A DNA stretch of 64,000 nt, from assembly GCF_014651835.1 (NCBI RefSeq), contig NZ_BMXQ01000002.1, forward strand, positions 868,001-932,000, read 5' to 3'. The translations under genes and the position numbers were made by a program. Below the pieces are notes generated by a model. The model saw nothing but the letters and a program-made list of their open reading frames with translations, was not told the DNA's origin and searched no databases. This stretch comes from Pigmentiphaga litoralis (GTDB lineage Bacteria > Pseudomonadota > Gammaproteobacteria > Burkholderiales > Burkholderiaceae_B). Shown here in pieces: positions 41,722 through 49,271 of the stretch; the stretch's first letter is position 1, and each line of letters begins with the position of its first letter.

Positions 41722-42000
41722 ATGGACGCGACGTTCTACATCACCGGGAAGGCGGTAATCGCCTTCCTTTGCTGGCTCACAGTGGCCGCCGGCGCAACGC
41801 TGGCCGTCTTCGCCCCGACGATCAACGACACGTTGCTGGAGCGCATCGCATTGAGCGCGATCGCCATCACCGCAGTCGGCGCGGCCGTGCGCATCCTGGC
41901 ATCCGGATGGGTGACCAGCGGCGGCACGGCATTGGCCCTATCTCTCGCGATGTACGTGGTCGTCGTCGTCATCAAACACACGCGGAGGTACGAATCATGA
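41722..42000 (+). CDS. Holin-like membrane protein 2
   Basis: A 92-residue protein with three predicted helices (GKAVIAFLCWLTVAAGATLA, IALSAIAITAVGAAVRIL, GTALALSLAMYVVVVVIKH) and a basic tail. Its stop overlaps the endolysin ATG. A second holin or antiholin acting with the preceding gene is likely. Confidence 0.72.
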   Translation: MDATFYITGKAVIAFLCWLTVAAGATLAVFAPTINDTLLERIALSAIAITAVGAAVRILASGWVTSGGTALALSLAMYVVVVVIKHTRRYES

Positions 42001-42569
42001 TCTTGGCCGTACAGCAGCTGGCGCGAGCCACCGATGCACCGATCGCTCGCGCGGCGCCATGGCTGACGCCACTGATGGCAGCGATGCAGGCGTTCCAGAT
42101 CAACACGCCGCGCCGCGGCGCCGCTTTCTTGGCGCAGCTGGCGCACGAGTCTGGAAGGCTGGTGTATGTCCGTGAATTGTGGGGACCAACGGTAGCCCAG
42201 CGCGGCTATGAGGGACGCAGAGACTTGGGCAACACCCAACCGGGTGACGGCAGCCGATACCGTGGCCGTGGCCTGATCCAGACGACCGGCCGCGCAAATT
42301 ACGCAGCGACGCGGGACGGCCTGCGGGCGGCCGGTCATTCCGCGCCCGACTTCGAAGCCGAGCCGATGCGGCTCGAAGAGCGCGAGTGGGCCGCGCTGTC
42401 GGCGGCGTGGTTCTGGACGGCATACAAGCGCCTGAACGCACTGGCGGACACCGGTACCGAACCAGACTTCATCACCATCACGCGCCGGATCAACGGCGGC
42501 ATCAACGGCCTTGCTGATCGCCAGAACCTTTGGAAGGGGGCCAAAGCCGCGCTGCAGGTGTCGCCATGA
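41997..42569 (+). CDS. Glycoside hydrolase family 19 endolysin
   Basis: A 190-residue muralytic enzyme: RRGAAFLAQLAHESGRLVYV with the catalytic Glu in HESG, GDGSRYRGRGLIQTTGRANY, AAWFWTAYKRLNALADTG, TRRINGGINGLADRQ. These are GH19 endolysin blocks. No signal peptide is seen, so it depends on the holin for release. Confidence 0.92.
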   Translation: MILAVQQLARATDAPIARAAPWLTPLMAAMQAFQINTPRRGAAFLAQLAHESGRLVYVRELWGPTVAQRGYEGRRDLGNTQPGDGSRYRGRGLIQTTGRANYAATRDGLRAAGHSAPDFEAEPMRLEEREWAALSAAWFWTAYKRLNALADTGTEPDFITITRRINGGINGLADRQNLWKGAKAALQVSP

Positions 42570-42832
42570 GCCCGCTCAGCGCCCTGGGCATCGGTGCCGC
42601 AGTCGGCTTGCTGGCGTGCGCGTTGGCCGCCTGGACCGCACAGGGCTGGCGCGGCACGGCCGGAATTATGCGCCGGCTGAACGCTGGCGATTATGTCGGC
42701 GCGTGCAACGCCATCTTGGACTGGAAGTTCGCCGCTGGCTTTGACTGCTCGACGCCAAGCAACAAACGTTGCGCCGGCGTGTGGACGGACCGCCAGCGCG
42801 TGCATAAGCAATGCATGGAGGCGCAGCAATGA
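42566..42832 (+). CDS. Short signal-anchor protein, possibly an internally deleted SAR lysozyme
   Basis: An 88-residue protein. An N-terminal weakly hydrophobic anchor (SALGIGAAVGLLACALAAWT) runs straight into RRLNAGDYVGACNAILDWKF and CSTPSNKRCAGVWTDRQRVH, which resembles the C-terminal end of GH24 phage lysozymes. The catalytic E-8-D-5-T core expected between them is absent. It may be a vestige of a lysozyme replaced by the GH19 enzyme, or a short lysis accessory. Confidence 0.55.
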   Translation: MSPLSALGIGAAVGLLACALAAWTAQGWRGTAGIMRRLNAGDYVGACNAILDWKFAAGFDCSTPSNKRCAGVWTDRQRVHKQCMEAQQ

Positions 42833-43320
42833 GCTTCGGATGGAAAGGCTCGGTGGCCGTCGGCCTAGTGCTGGCCGGCACCGCATGGGGCGCGTTCACG
42901 CTTGGCGCCGCCATCACGCAAGGCAAGTGGGATGCGGAAAAGCTGACCGCTGCCCAGCACACCATGGGTGTCGTCGTCGAGCAAAAAGCGGTGGAAGCTC
43001 GCGTCGTCACTCAATACGTTGACCGCGTCCGCACCATCTACAAGCAGGGCGCCACGATCACAAAGGAGGTCCCGGTCTATGTCACCAAGGAAGACGATGC
43101 TCGCTGCAGCATCAACAATGGTTTTGTCAGCGTGTGGAACGCCGCCAACGCTGGAGTGCCGCTTTCCCGAGCCGCCGCCGGCACTGCTGGTGAGGCCAGC
43201 GGGGTTGCGCTCTCTGACGTTGCAACCCAGCACGCCGCCGAGTCCCAATACACCCTTGAGCTCGAAGAGCGGTTCATAGCGCTGCAGGACTGGGCGTCCG
43301 GCGTCAGCGCCGTGAAATAG
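42829..43320 (+). CDS. Rz-like inner-membrane spanin
   Basis: A 163-residue protein: an N-terminal transmembrane anchor (GSVAVGLVLAGTAWGAFTLG) followed by a long periplasmic helix (TAAQHTMGVVVEQKAVEARV and on). This is the i-spanin that joins the outer-membrane lipoprotein nested inside the gene to fuse the two membranes at lysis. Confidence 0.85.
   Translation: MSFGWKGSVAVGLVLAGTAWGAFTLGAAITQGKWDAEKLTAAQHTMGVVVEQKAVEARVVTQYVDRVRTIYKQGATITKEVPVYVTKEDDARCSINNGFVSVWNAANAGVPLSRAAAGTAGEASGVALSDVATQHAAESQYTLELEERFIALQDWASGVSAVK
43079..43279 (+). CDS. Rz1-like outer-membrane spanin nested within Rz
   Basis: A 66-residue lipoprotein in another frame inside the Rz gene: MSPRKTMLAAASTMVLSAC with a lipobox (LSAC, Cys19), then a Pro-rich chain (GTPPTLECRFPEPPPALLV). 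AAAGGAGG at 43062-43069 stands 9 bases before the ATG. Nested Rz/Rz1 pairs are well known. Confidence 0.88.
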   Translation: MSPRKTMLAAASTMVLSACGTPPTLECRFPEPPPALLVRPAGLRSLTLQPSTPPSPNTPLSSKSGS

Positions 43321-43328
43321 ACAACGAC

Positions 43329-43367
43329 GGGCGACGATTCTCGATGCGTCAACATCGAGCGTCGCCC
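43329..43367. other. Long hairpin between the spanin and methylase genes
   Basis: GGGCGACG (43329-43336) and CGTCGCCC (43360-43367) pair outside CTCGATG (43340-43346) / CATCGAG (43353-43359), with an ATT bulge and a 6-base loop: 15 bp in all. There is no T-run, so it may be an RNA-stability or Rho-linked element rather than an intrinsic terminator. Confidence 0.55.
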
Positions 43368-43467
43368 CAACCTGCAGACTAGACCTGCAAGCCGGCGAGG
43401 CCCGCCACCCTGTACAGAGCGGGCGAAGCCTACCAGATTTTTCTCTAACCCGGAAAAGGCTTGCAAA

Positions 43468-44262
43468 TTGAACGCACAACCTATCATCCCGTGGATCGGC
43501 GGCAAACGACGCTTGGCCGACCGCATCCTGCCGTTTTTCCCGCGCCACAAGTGCTATGTGGAGCCCTTCGCCGGCGGTGCCGCGCTGTTCTTCCTTCGGC
43601 CGCCGGCGGAAGTTGACGTCCTGAACGACGTCAACGGTGAGCTGGTGAACCTTTACCGGATCGTGCAGCATCACCTCGAGGAGTTCGTCCGCCAGTTCAA
43701 GTGGGCGCTCTCGTCCCGCCAGGTGTTCAAGTGGCTGCAGGCGACGCGGCCGGAAACGCTCACGGATATCCAGCGGGCGGCTCGGTTCTACTATCTCCAG
43801 CAAAACGCCTTCGGCGGCAAGGTCGATGGCCAGACGTTCGGGACCGCGACCACCGCGCCGCCAGGGCTGAACCTGCTCCGGCTGGAGGAGACGCTGTCCG
43901 CTGCGCACCTGCGCCTGTCGGGCGCTTACATAGAAAACCTGCCGTGGCAGGATTGCGTCGACCGGTACGACCGGCCACACACGCTCTTTTACATGGACCC
44001 ACCTTACTGGCAGACGGTCGGCTATGGCGTGCCATTCCCATACAGCGAGTACGAAGCTATGGCCGAAAAAATGCGTTCGCTCAAGGGCAAGGCGATCGTC
44101 AGCCTCAACGATCATCCGGACATTCGCCGGGCGTTCGATGGGTTCGAAATGGAGTCGTTGGACGTGTCGTACTGCGTGGGCGGCGGGGACAATGCCGTTG
44201 CCCGGAAGGAAGTGCTGATCTTCAGTTGGGCCCGCAGTGAGGAGCCCGCAGGTCTTTTTTGA
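43468..44262 (+). CDS. DNA adenine methylase (D12 class, Dam-like)
   Basis: A 264-residue N6-adenine methyltransferase. Motif I is in IIPWIGGKRRLADRILPFF with YVEPFAGGAALFF, and the catalytic motif IV is TLFYMDPPYW. The only plausible start is a TTG at 43468. Located at the right end beyond the lysis genes, it is typical cargo that may protect phage DNA from restriction or mark it. The recognition sequence is unknown. Confidence 0.92.
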   Translation: MNAQPIIPWIGGKRRLADRILPFFPRHKCYVEPFAGGAALFFLRPPAEVDVLNDVNGELVNLYRIVQHHLEEFVRQFKWALSSRQVFKWLQATRPETLTDIQRAARFYYLQQNAFGGKVDGQTFGTATTAPPGLNLLRLEETLSAAHLRLSGAYIENLPWQDCVDRYDRPHTLFYMDPPYWQTVGYGVPFPYSEYEAMAEKMRSLKGKAIVSLNDHPDIRRAFDGFEMESLDVSYCVGGGDNAVARKEVLIFSWARSEEPAGLF

Positions 44263-44267
44263 AGAAT

Positions 44268-44296
44268 GTAGGGCAACGACAGCTGCGTTGCCCTAC
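44268..44296. terminator. Perfect inverted repeat between convergent genes
   Basis: GTAGGGCAACG (44268-44278) and CGTTGCCCTAC (44286-44296) form an 11-bp stem with a 7-base loop, between the stops of the methylase and the leftward small membrane protein. There is no T-run on either side, so it is probably a bidirectional stop or 3'-end stabiliser. Confidence 0.6.
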
Positions 44297-44305
44297 GTCC
44301 TCCGG

Positions 44306-44443
44306 TTACCTAACCGTGGGTTTGAAGGCCAAGATCAACGTGACGAGATCGTGAAAGACGGGTGCAAACGCGGTCAAGAAAAAGGCCCACAAGAGCAAGC
44401 GACTCCACTTGCTGAAGTCGAAAGCCATGAAAGCAGTCCCCAA
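44306..44443 (-). CDS. Small membrane protein, ~45 aa
   Basis: Reads MGTAFMAFDFSKWSRLLLWA, then FFLTAFAPVFHDLVTLILAF and a basic end. It holds one or two transmembrane helices. GGAG is 5 bases before the TTG at 44443; an ATG at 44428 is the alternative. It is oppositely oriented to the late genes and could be expressed from the lysogen, for example as an exclusion peptide. No family recognised. Confidence 0.5.
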   Translation of the reverse strand: MGTAFMAFDFSKWSRLLLWAFFLTAFAPVFHDLVTLILAFKPTVR

Positions 44444-44463
44444 CAATTCTCCGCATTTGATTG

Positions 44464-44500
44464 GTACGGTCTTGACCGTACATTCGTATGCGAATATTGT
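44464..44500 (+). promoter_or_regulatory. Rightward promoter with two overlapping palindromes
   Basis: TTGACC (44472-44477), a 17-base spacer and TATTGT (44495-44500). An 18-bp palindrome (GTACGGTC-TT-GACCGTAC, 44464-44481) covers the -35 box and ATTCG-TATG-CGAAT (44482-44495) fills the spacer, so the promoter looks regulated. It points into the hairpin array and terminator downstream. Confidence 0.65.
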
Positions 44501-44506
44501 TCCAAC

Positions 44507-44641
44507 TGTGGGTGATGCATTTTTCGCAAACACTTGTGTTACCTCGCTCAGTAAAAGCAGCCTACTCGACATAGGCTGTAGATCGACCGCGGACTACTCG
44601 ACATAGTCCGGGCAAGAGAGCCGGCGCGAGCCGGTTTTTTT
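44507..44641 (+). ncRNA. Candidate structured small RNA
   Basis: About 135 nt from the predicted start to an intrinsic terminator, with no convincing protein. Hairpin 1 (44558-44578): stem CAGCCTA/TAGGCTG. Hairpin 2 (44591-44609): stem GGACTA/TAGTCC. Both have the identical loop CTCGACA, so the 13-mer CTACTCGACATAG is repeated exactly while the outer stem bases differ but still pair. That is covariation within one molecule, strong evidence that the structure matters. Repeated loops suggest a protein-binding or antisense target site. No Rfam family is recognised. Confidence 0.6.
44621..44641 (+). terminator. Intrinsic terminator of the candidate small RNA
   Basis: CCGGC-GCGA-GCCGG (44621-44634) followed by seven T residues. 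A textbook Rho-independent terminator reading rightward. Confidence 0.85.
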
Positions 44642-45300
44642 GCGCTCCCCAGCATGGCTGCTGTGAACACATTCATATCTTAATGGCTTTTCGAGCACGG
44701 TCACCATGGCGCGAAGAACCGCAGATGCTCGTTAAACGAGGGTTGCGAGTGATTTTTCGCTGTTGCCTTTTGCTGCTGGCAGATGTTGGTGGAAAAGCAC
44801 TGGTTTTGGCGTAACACCGCATGGGCATTGGGCTAGGACGGAATTGATGATCGGCCCGACACTCAAAGATGATATTTGCGCCGCGAACACAATGTACGTT
44901 TTTTCGCAACACCCCCGCGCATTATCCGAACGGCGCCCGGCTGCGTTGGTGTGCAAAATAACAACACATTTTTGCTAGTTTTTTTGTAACTGGCGCCGTC
45001 AGCTAGAAAATACGATCAGACGGAATGCTGATGGCACTGCGCCGCGATATAGATCGATGCAAAGCATCCGGAAAACCAGTGGAAATATCGGCGCGCTAGC
45101 GCGGCCCAGTGCTCTGAGTCTCATCCAAGTATTGGGGAGAACCGCTGCTGATGACCGGAACGGCGCTCTCGCCCGCACACGGCTGTTAACGAACACACCG
45201 CCTGGCTGCGCGATGACGGTCGGCTTTTCGGTGTGCGAGCTTTGATATGTTCCACGAGCAGCCTCAAGACGTGCGCAGGGTGTTGCTTGCACCTGTAGGT
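44642..45300. other. AT-richer stretch without a recognisable gene
   Basis: About 660 bases with no frame that has both a ribosome site and protein-like composition. A 43-codon frame at about 44682-44813 contains a hydrophobic patch but lacks a ribosome site. T-rich runs occur near 44970-44990. It may be decayed cargo or hold a small RNA. Confidence 0.4.
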
Positions 45301-45651
45301 TCAACTCTGGCCGCTCTCGCCGGAGCCTCTCAACCGCGCCAGGAAATCTTGGCACCTGTTCAGCAGGTCACGCAGATGGTCCTGCTTGGCAGGCGCTGCC
45401 GGGCGGGGAGGCGCTTCTATAGGTTTGCCGTCGATGTACAGGGTGACGGCAGGATTATCTGGGTCCAGGAGATGAACGATACCGTCCGGCCCACTTATCG
45501 CCCATGGAAGCGCGACATTTGGCGCGGCGGGCAAGCCATCAATGGGAGGCTTCAGTCCAACCAGGACGCCCTCGAAAGTCCCCCACGGCGCGACAGCCCG
45601 AAGGTGGCGCCCCATGTACTGGGGCCAATGGTCGTAGAGCGCAGGGCGCAT
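45301..45651 (-). CDS. Unknown phage right-end protein, 116 aa
   Basis: MRPALYDHWPQYMGRHLRAV, then APWGTFEGVLVGLKPPIDGL, DGIVHLLDPDNPAVTLYIDG and a helical tail (QDHLRDLLNRCQDFLARLRG). GGAG stands 7 bases before the ATG; an upstream ATG at 45696 is possible. It is the second gene of a pair transcribed away from attR. No family recognised. Confidence 0.6.
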   Translation of the reverse strand: MRPALYDHWPQYMGRHLRAVAPWGTFEGVLVGLKPPIDGLPAAPNVALPWAISGPDGIVHLLDPDNPAVTLYIDGKPIEAPPRPAAPAKQDHLRDLLNRCQDFLARLRGSGESGQS

Positions 45652-45714
45652 CGCGATTCTCCGTTCCCTGCATTCTCGATGGTCGAAGCTCGGCAATGCA
45701 ATTTCTGGGTGTAA

Positions 45715-46062
45715 CTACCGCGGCGTCATCATTTCCCGGTACCAGCCTGGAATCTCTGGGTACCAGCGGACCCACCAGCCTTGGTAGTGTCTACCACCAT
45801 TGATCACCTCGAATCCGACAAGCATCACGCCGCGCTCGCTGTCGAAGGAGAGTAGCTGTGGGTCCAACAGTTCAGCCGGCCGCTCCTGGAACAGCACCTG
45901 CGTCGGATCATCGACCTGGGTGAACTCCATGTATGTCTGCTGCCGGCGAGCAATTGCGTCGTATCGTTCCTTACGCAGTAGAGTGCCGCCGAGCGGTTGC
46001 TCAAGCCGCGCCGGGTCGACCTGCTTGCCAGCTTTGTGGGTTCGTTGGATGACGGTGAACAT
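45715..46062 (-). CDS. Unknown phage right-end protein, 115 aa
   Basis: MFTVIQRTHKAGKQVDPARL, RRQQTYMEFTQVDDPTQVLF, SFDSERGVMLVGFEVINGGR, HYQGWWVRWYPEIPGWYREM. It reads as a compact alpha/beta protein with many aromatic residues. A -10-like CATAAT lies about 40 bases before the start on its strand. It is the first gene inside attR, a common place for lysogenic cargo. Function unknown. Confidence 0.65.
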   Translation of the reverse strand: MFTVIQRTHKAGKQVDPARLEQPLGGTLLRKERYDAIARRQQTYMEFTQVDDPTQVLFQERPAELLDPQLLSFDSERGVMLVGFEVINGGRHYQGWWVRWYPEIPGWYREMMTPR

Positions 46063-46238
46063 TGCTTCGCACTGTATGGATGTACAGCATTATGGTAAGC
46101 GCAGTGTGACCGTTTTGTGCCCTAAAACTAAAGAAAACTGTATGAAAACACAGTATTATCGCCGGCGGGTGACGTTGGCTGGCACCGCAAGTCTTTGATT
46201 TTATTGAACTTTACTCAGCGGGTGTTTGTTGCAGGGCC

Positions 46239-46300
<62 letters not shown>

Positions 46301-46329
46301 ACCATCGCCAGTTTCTGGCGTTCAATGAA

Positions 46330-46351
46330 GCCCGCACATGCGGGCTTTTTT
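46330..46351 (+). terminator. Original host tRNA-Ser terminator
   Basis: GCCCGC-ACAT-GCGGGC followed by TTTTTTG, 30 bases after attR. Before integration it would have ended the tRNA-Ser transcript. Confidence 0.8.
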
Positions 46352-46397
46352 GTTTTGTGGGCTTCGTTGTTATGGATGCTGGCTGTCCTTCCAGCAT

Positions 46398-47084
46398 TCA
46401 CGGCGCTCGCCGTTTGAACTCGACGACCCATACCCATGGATTCGCAGACCAGCTGCCGGTGCCGTTGATCGATTCCCAGACGCTGCGGTAGGCCGAGATG
46501 GCCGGTGCTTCCTCACCATCTGCCGCTGCGCGCATCCCGATCCCCTCGGCATCCAGTCCGATCCCTTCAGCCATTGCATCCTGCTCGCTGCAGTCATTCA
46601 GCCGCTCAACGCGAACGCTGACCACGTCAAGAACGATCCGGCTCGCCGCGCGCGGCATGAAGAGCGCCGATCGCTTATGCCAGCCCGCTGCCCCGCCCTG
46701 TCGTGTAGATAGCGCCAGGTCGGCTCCATCCGCTGCATAGTGGTAAGCCCGGCCACACGCGATGGTCATGTCAACAAAGCGCCATTCGTCCCGGTGTTTC
46801 GTCTCGTTGTGACGGGTTTCCCAGCGGCCGTAGGCGAAGAACGTTTCGCGAACGCGCAGCCGATCTCCGGGTTCGCCGTAGGGGCAGGCGATTATTTGTC
46901 CGGGCGGGTCCGCGGTATCGGCGATCGGCATGCGGGGCGCGGGCAGTCCGTGCGCCGTCGTCACGTCGGGCCCGCTCACAAAGCCCGTCGGCTGCGGCTT
47001 CACCACGCGGCGTGTCTGTGTCTTGATGCCGGCCAGCAGGGCGCGGACCATGGGTCCACTGAAAAGAATCGAGCGTTCTTTCAT
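46398..47084 (-). CDS. Phage-type ASCH-like protein outside the attachment site
   Basis: A 228-residue protein beginning KERSILFSGPMVRALLAGIK, TQTRRVVKPQP, with PYGEPGDRLRVRETFFAY further on. This is the KTQTRR..KPQ pattern of the ASCH-like proteins seen in many prophages and thought to bind RNA or nucleotides. It lies just outside attR, against the host helicase gene. It may be a remnant of an earlier element in the same tRNA gene. The reading frame is intact. Confidence 0.75.
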   Translation of the reverse strand: MKERSILFSGPMVRALLAGIKTQTRRVVKPQPTGFVSGPDVTTAHGLPAPRMPIADTADPPGQIIACPYGEPGDRLRVRETFFAYGRWETRHNETKHRDEWRFVDMTIACGRAYHYAADGADLALSTRQGGAAGWHKRSALFMPRAASRIVLDVVSVRVERLNDCSEQDAMAEGIGLDAEGIGMRAAADGEEAPAISAYRSVWESINGTGSWSANPWVWVVEFKRRAP

Positions 47085-47108
47085 TGTCCCTCCGTCGCTC
47101 GGCGAAAC

Positions 47109-49079
47109 TCAGAAACGCCGCCGCACCGGCGCAGGCCGATACCACGCCGCCTTGCCCGCCGTCCGCGCAGCCCCCTGCCGCGCATGCCCCCGCAGATGCA
47201 AATCCACCGCCTCCACCCAAGGCTCCAGCAACTCCCGCGCGTCCTCCGCCATCGGAAAACTATCCGGCAACCGATACGACAGCCACAGATACGCCCACAA
47301 CTGCTGCACCGCCATCTCCGCCTTGTCCAGCGCGGCGTTTTCCGGATAGCCCCTTAAAAACTCCAGCCCGACCGGCACGTCGCGATTGACCTTGCGTACC
47401 CAGTCCGTCCACGTTGCGCCCAAGACCTCATGCTGCGAACTCAAGGGCACCATCGCCAGCAGGTGCTTGGTCTGCAACGTCAGGTTCTGCATCGCATCGA
47501 GCATCGACGCGCGGTCCAGCATTTCCTGGGGGACGTGGGCGCGGAAGAAGCCGTCGCCTTGATCGGCATGCTGCTCATAGGCGGCAAGCAAAGCTTCCAG
47601 GCGTTCGGTGCTGGCCAGTTTGGACAGCCGTTCCAGATAGGCCTGGCTGGGCGCGATGAGGAAGCCGCGGGCGGGCAGGGGCGTTTGCTGGGCCTGCATC
47701 AGTTCCACGACGACGCGATGTTCGTCGGGGGTCAGGCCGACGACGATGCCATCCTTGGCCTGCTTGCCTTTCGATGATGGCTGGTGGCCGTAGCGGCCAG
47801 CCCGTCCGCCGATCTGCTGGAGCATGGGCACTTCGAGCCGCTGGACTTCTTCACCGTTGAACTTGGTGACGGCCGTGAAGACGACGCGCTGGATGGGCAG
47901 GTTCAGGCCCATGCCGATCGCGTCCGTCGCAACCAGGATATCGGCGTCGCCGTCGGCGAAGCGCTGGGCTTCCCGCTCGCGCACCTCGGGGCTCAGCATC
48001 CCGTAGACGCAGGCGACAGACATGCCGCGCGCCAGGAAGTCGTCGCGCAGCGTCAGCGCATTGCGCCGCGAGAAGACGACCCACGCATCCCCTTTGCGGG
48101 CTTGGCGCAAGGCTGCGATGGGGTCACCGGCCAACGCGTTTTGCGCGACGGTCAGCGGGTGTTTGCGTTCTTTGTAGTGGACTTCCAATTCCAGGCCGAG
48201 TCGGGCCGCCAGCGCCCGGACAGCAGTTTCCGCGGACAACGCGCCCAGCAGCCAGACCTCGCTGGCGTTGGCGCCCACGACGGCCTGGGTCCAGGCCCAA
48301 CCTCGATCGGGATCAAGGAGCATCTGGATTTCGTCGATGACGGCCACGTCGACCTGTCGATCGGGGTTGAGCATCTCGATGGTCGATGCCGTCACCTTGG
48401 ACCGCGCCACGTCGCGCCGGTCTTCGCCGGTCAGCAATGAGGTCGGGACCTTGAACTCATCGTTGAGGCGGTTGAACGCTTCCAGCGCCAGGAGCCGCAG
48501 CGGGCCCAGGTAGACGCCGCTTTCCGCCTTTGCCAGGCGTTTGAATGCGTCGTAAGTCTTGCCGGAATTGGTCGGGCCCAGCACGGCAATCAGCCGGCGC
48601 TTGCGCGTGTGGGCGCGAAAGGATTCGGGATAGTCCTCAAGCCGGACTGCCTGGCGGATGGCGTTACCCATGGCCTCGCGCGTTTTTTCGACGCGCAGAG
48701 ACGACAGGGCGTTCTCAAGAATCCTTGGAAGGTCTACCAGGTTGACGCCGTCGGCAAGGTGCTCGGACAGATCTTCGGCAAGGTGCAGCAGACCCTCGGC
48801 GTCGGCCGCTGCCAGGAATGTCTGGATGCGCCCGGCGGCGATGTCTAGGGCACCTTGCAGGCCGGGCAGCAGTTTTTTGGCGGCGGCACGTTGATGCTGG
48901 CGGCGGTCCTTGAGCGTCATGGCCGCGAACTTGCGGCTCTCGCCCAGTTTGGACGCTTCGGTATAGCCGTAGACGACCCATGATTGGTGGTTGAACTCAA
49001 CAGTCAGTCGGGCCGCCAACCAGGCTGAGCGGGTGCCGACGATGAGTTTGGTGGCTTCTAGGGCCTGAGATGGAAGCAT
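47109..49079 (-). CDS. SUV3-like ATP-dependent RNA helicase
   Basis: A 656-residue superfamily 2 helicase: Walker A in LIAVLGPTNSGKTYDAF (~170), DEIQ box in VDVAVIDEIQMLLDPDRGW, motif III LLGALSAETA, helicase C-terminal motifs ILVATDAIGMGLNLP and QQIGGRAGRYG. A SUV3-type C-terminal region follows. Proteobacterial SUV3 homologues are poorly studied but are expected to unwind structured RNA. It is a single gene facing leftward; 192 bases separate it from the SDR gene stop. Confidence 0.92.
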   Translation of the reverse strand: MLPSQALEATKLIVGTRSAWLAARLTVEFNHQSWVVYGYTEASKLGESRKFAAMTLKDRRQHQRAAAKKLLPGLQGALDIAAGRIQTFLAAADAEGLLHLAEDLSEHLADGVNLVDLPRILENALSSLRVEKTREAMGNAIRQAVRLEDYPESFRAHTRKRRLIAVLGPTNSGKTYDAFKRLAKAESGVYLGPLRLLALEAFNRLNDEFKVPTSLLTGEDRRDVARSKVTASTIEMLNPDRQVDVAVIDEIQMLLDPDRGWAWTQAVVGANASEVWLLGALSAETAVRALAARLGLELEVHYKERKHPLTVAQNALAGDPIAALRQARKGDAWVVFSRRNALTLRDDFLARGMSVACVYGMLSPEVREREAQRFADGDADILVATDAIGMGLNLPIQRVVFTAVTKFNGEEVQRLEVPMLQQIGGRAGRYGHQPSSKGKQAKDGIVVGLTPDEHRVVVELMQAQQTPLPARGFLIAPSQAYLERLSKLASTERLEALLAAYEQHADQGDGFFRAHVPQEMLDRASMLDAMQNLTLQTKHLLAMVPLSSQHEVLGATWTDWVRKVNRDVPVGLEFLRGYPENAALDKAEMAVQQLWAYLWLSYRLPDSFPMAEDARELLEPWVEAVDLHLRGHARQGAARTAGKAAWYRPAPVRRRF

Positions 49080-49271
49080 CGAATCTTGGCAAAAAATGAC
49101 CTGACGGAAGTCATTATTAGCACATAGCGTTCCACCAGGATCGGGGTGCGCGCTGTGGATGAGCGTGCACGGCGGAAAATTTCAGCGCGCAAGCTGCGTG
49201 GACCTGCTGCGCTTGACCACCCTCCGTCCTTGGGGCGCATGCCACGTGCATCCGCAGCCCGCCCACGCAGC

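Noticed and set aside
44558-44578. Significance of CTCGACA loop complement (TGTCGAG) occurring in early phage genes
   Set aside because: A 7-mer is expected several times by chance in 64 kb, so the matches carry no weight.
44409-44606. A 65-codon plus-strand frame over the small-RNA region
   Set aside because: No ribosome site, no protein-like pattern, and it would start before the predicted promoter; hairpins and the terminator explain the conservation better.
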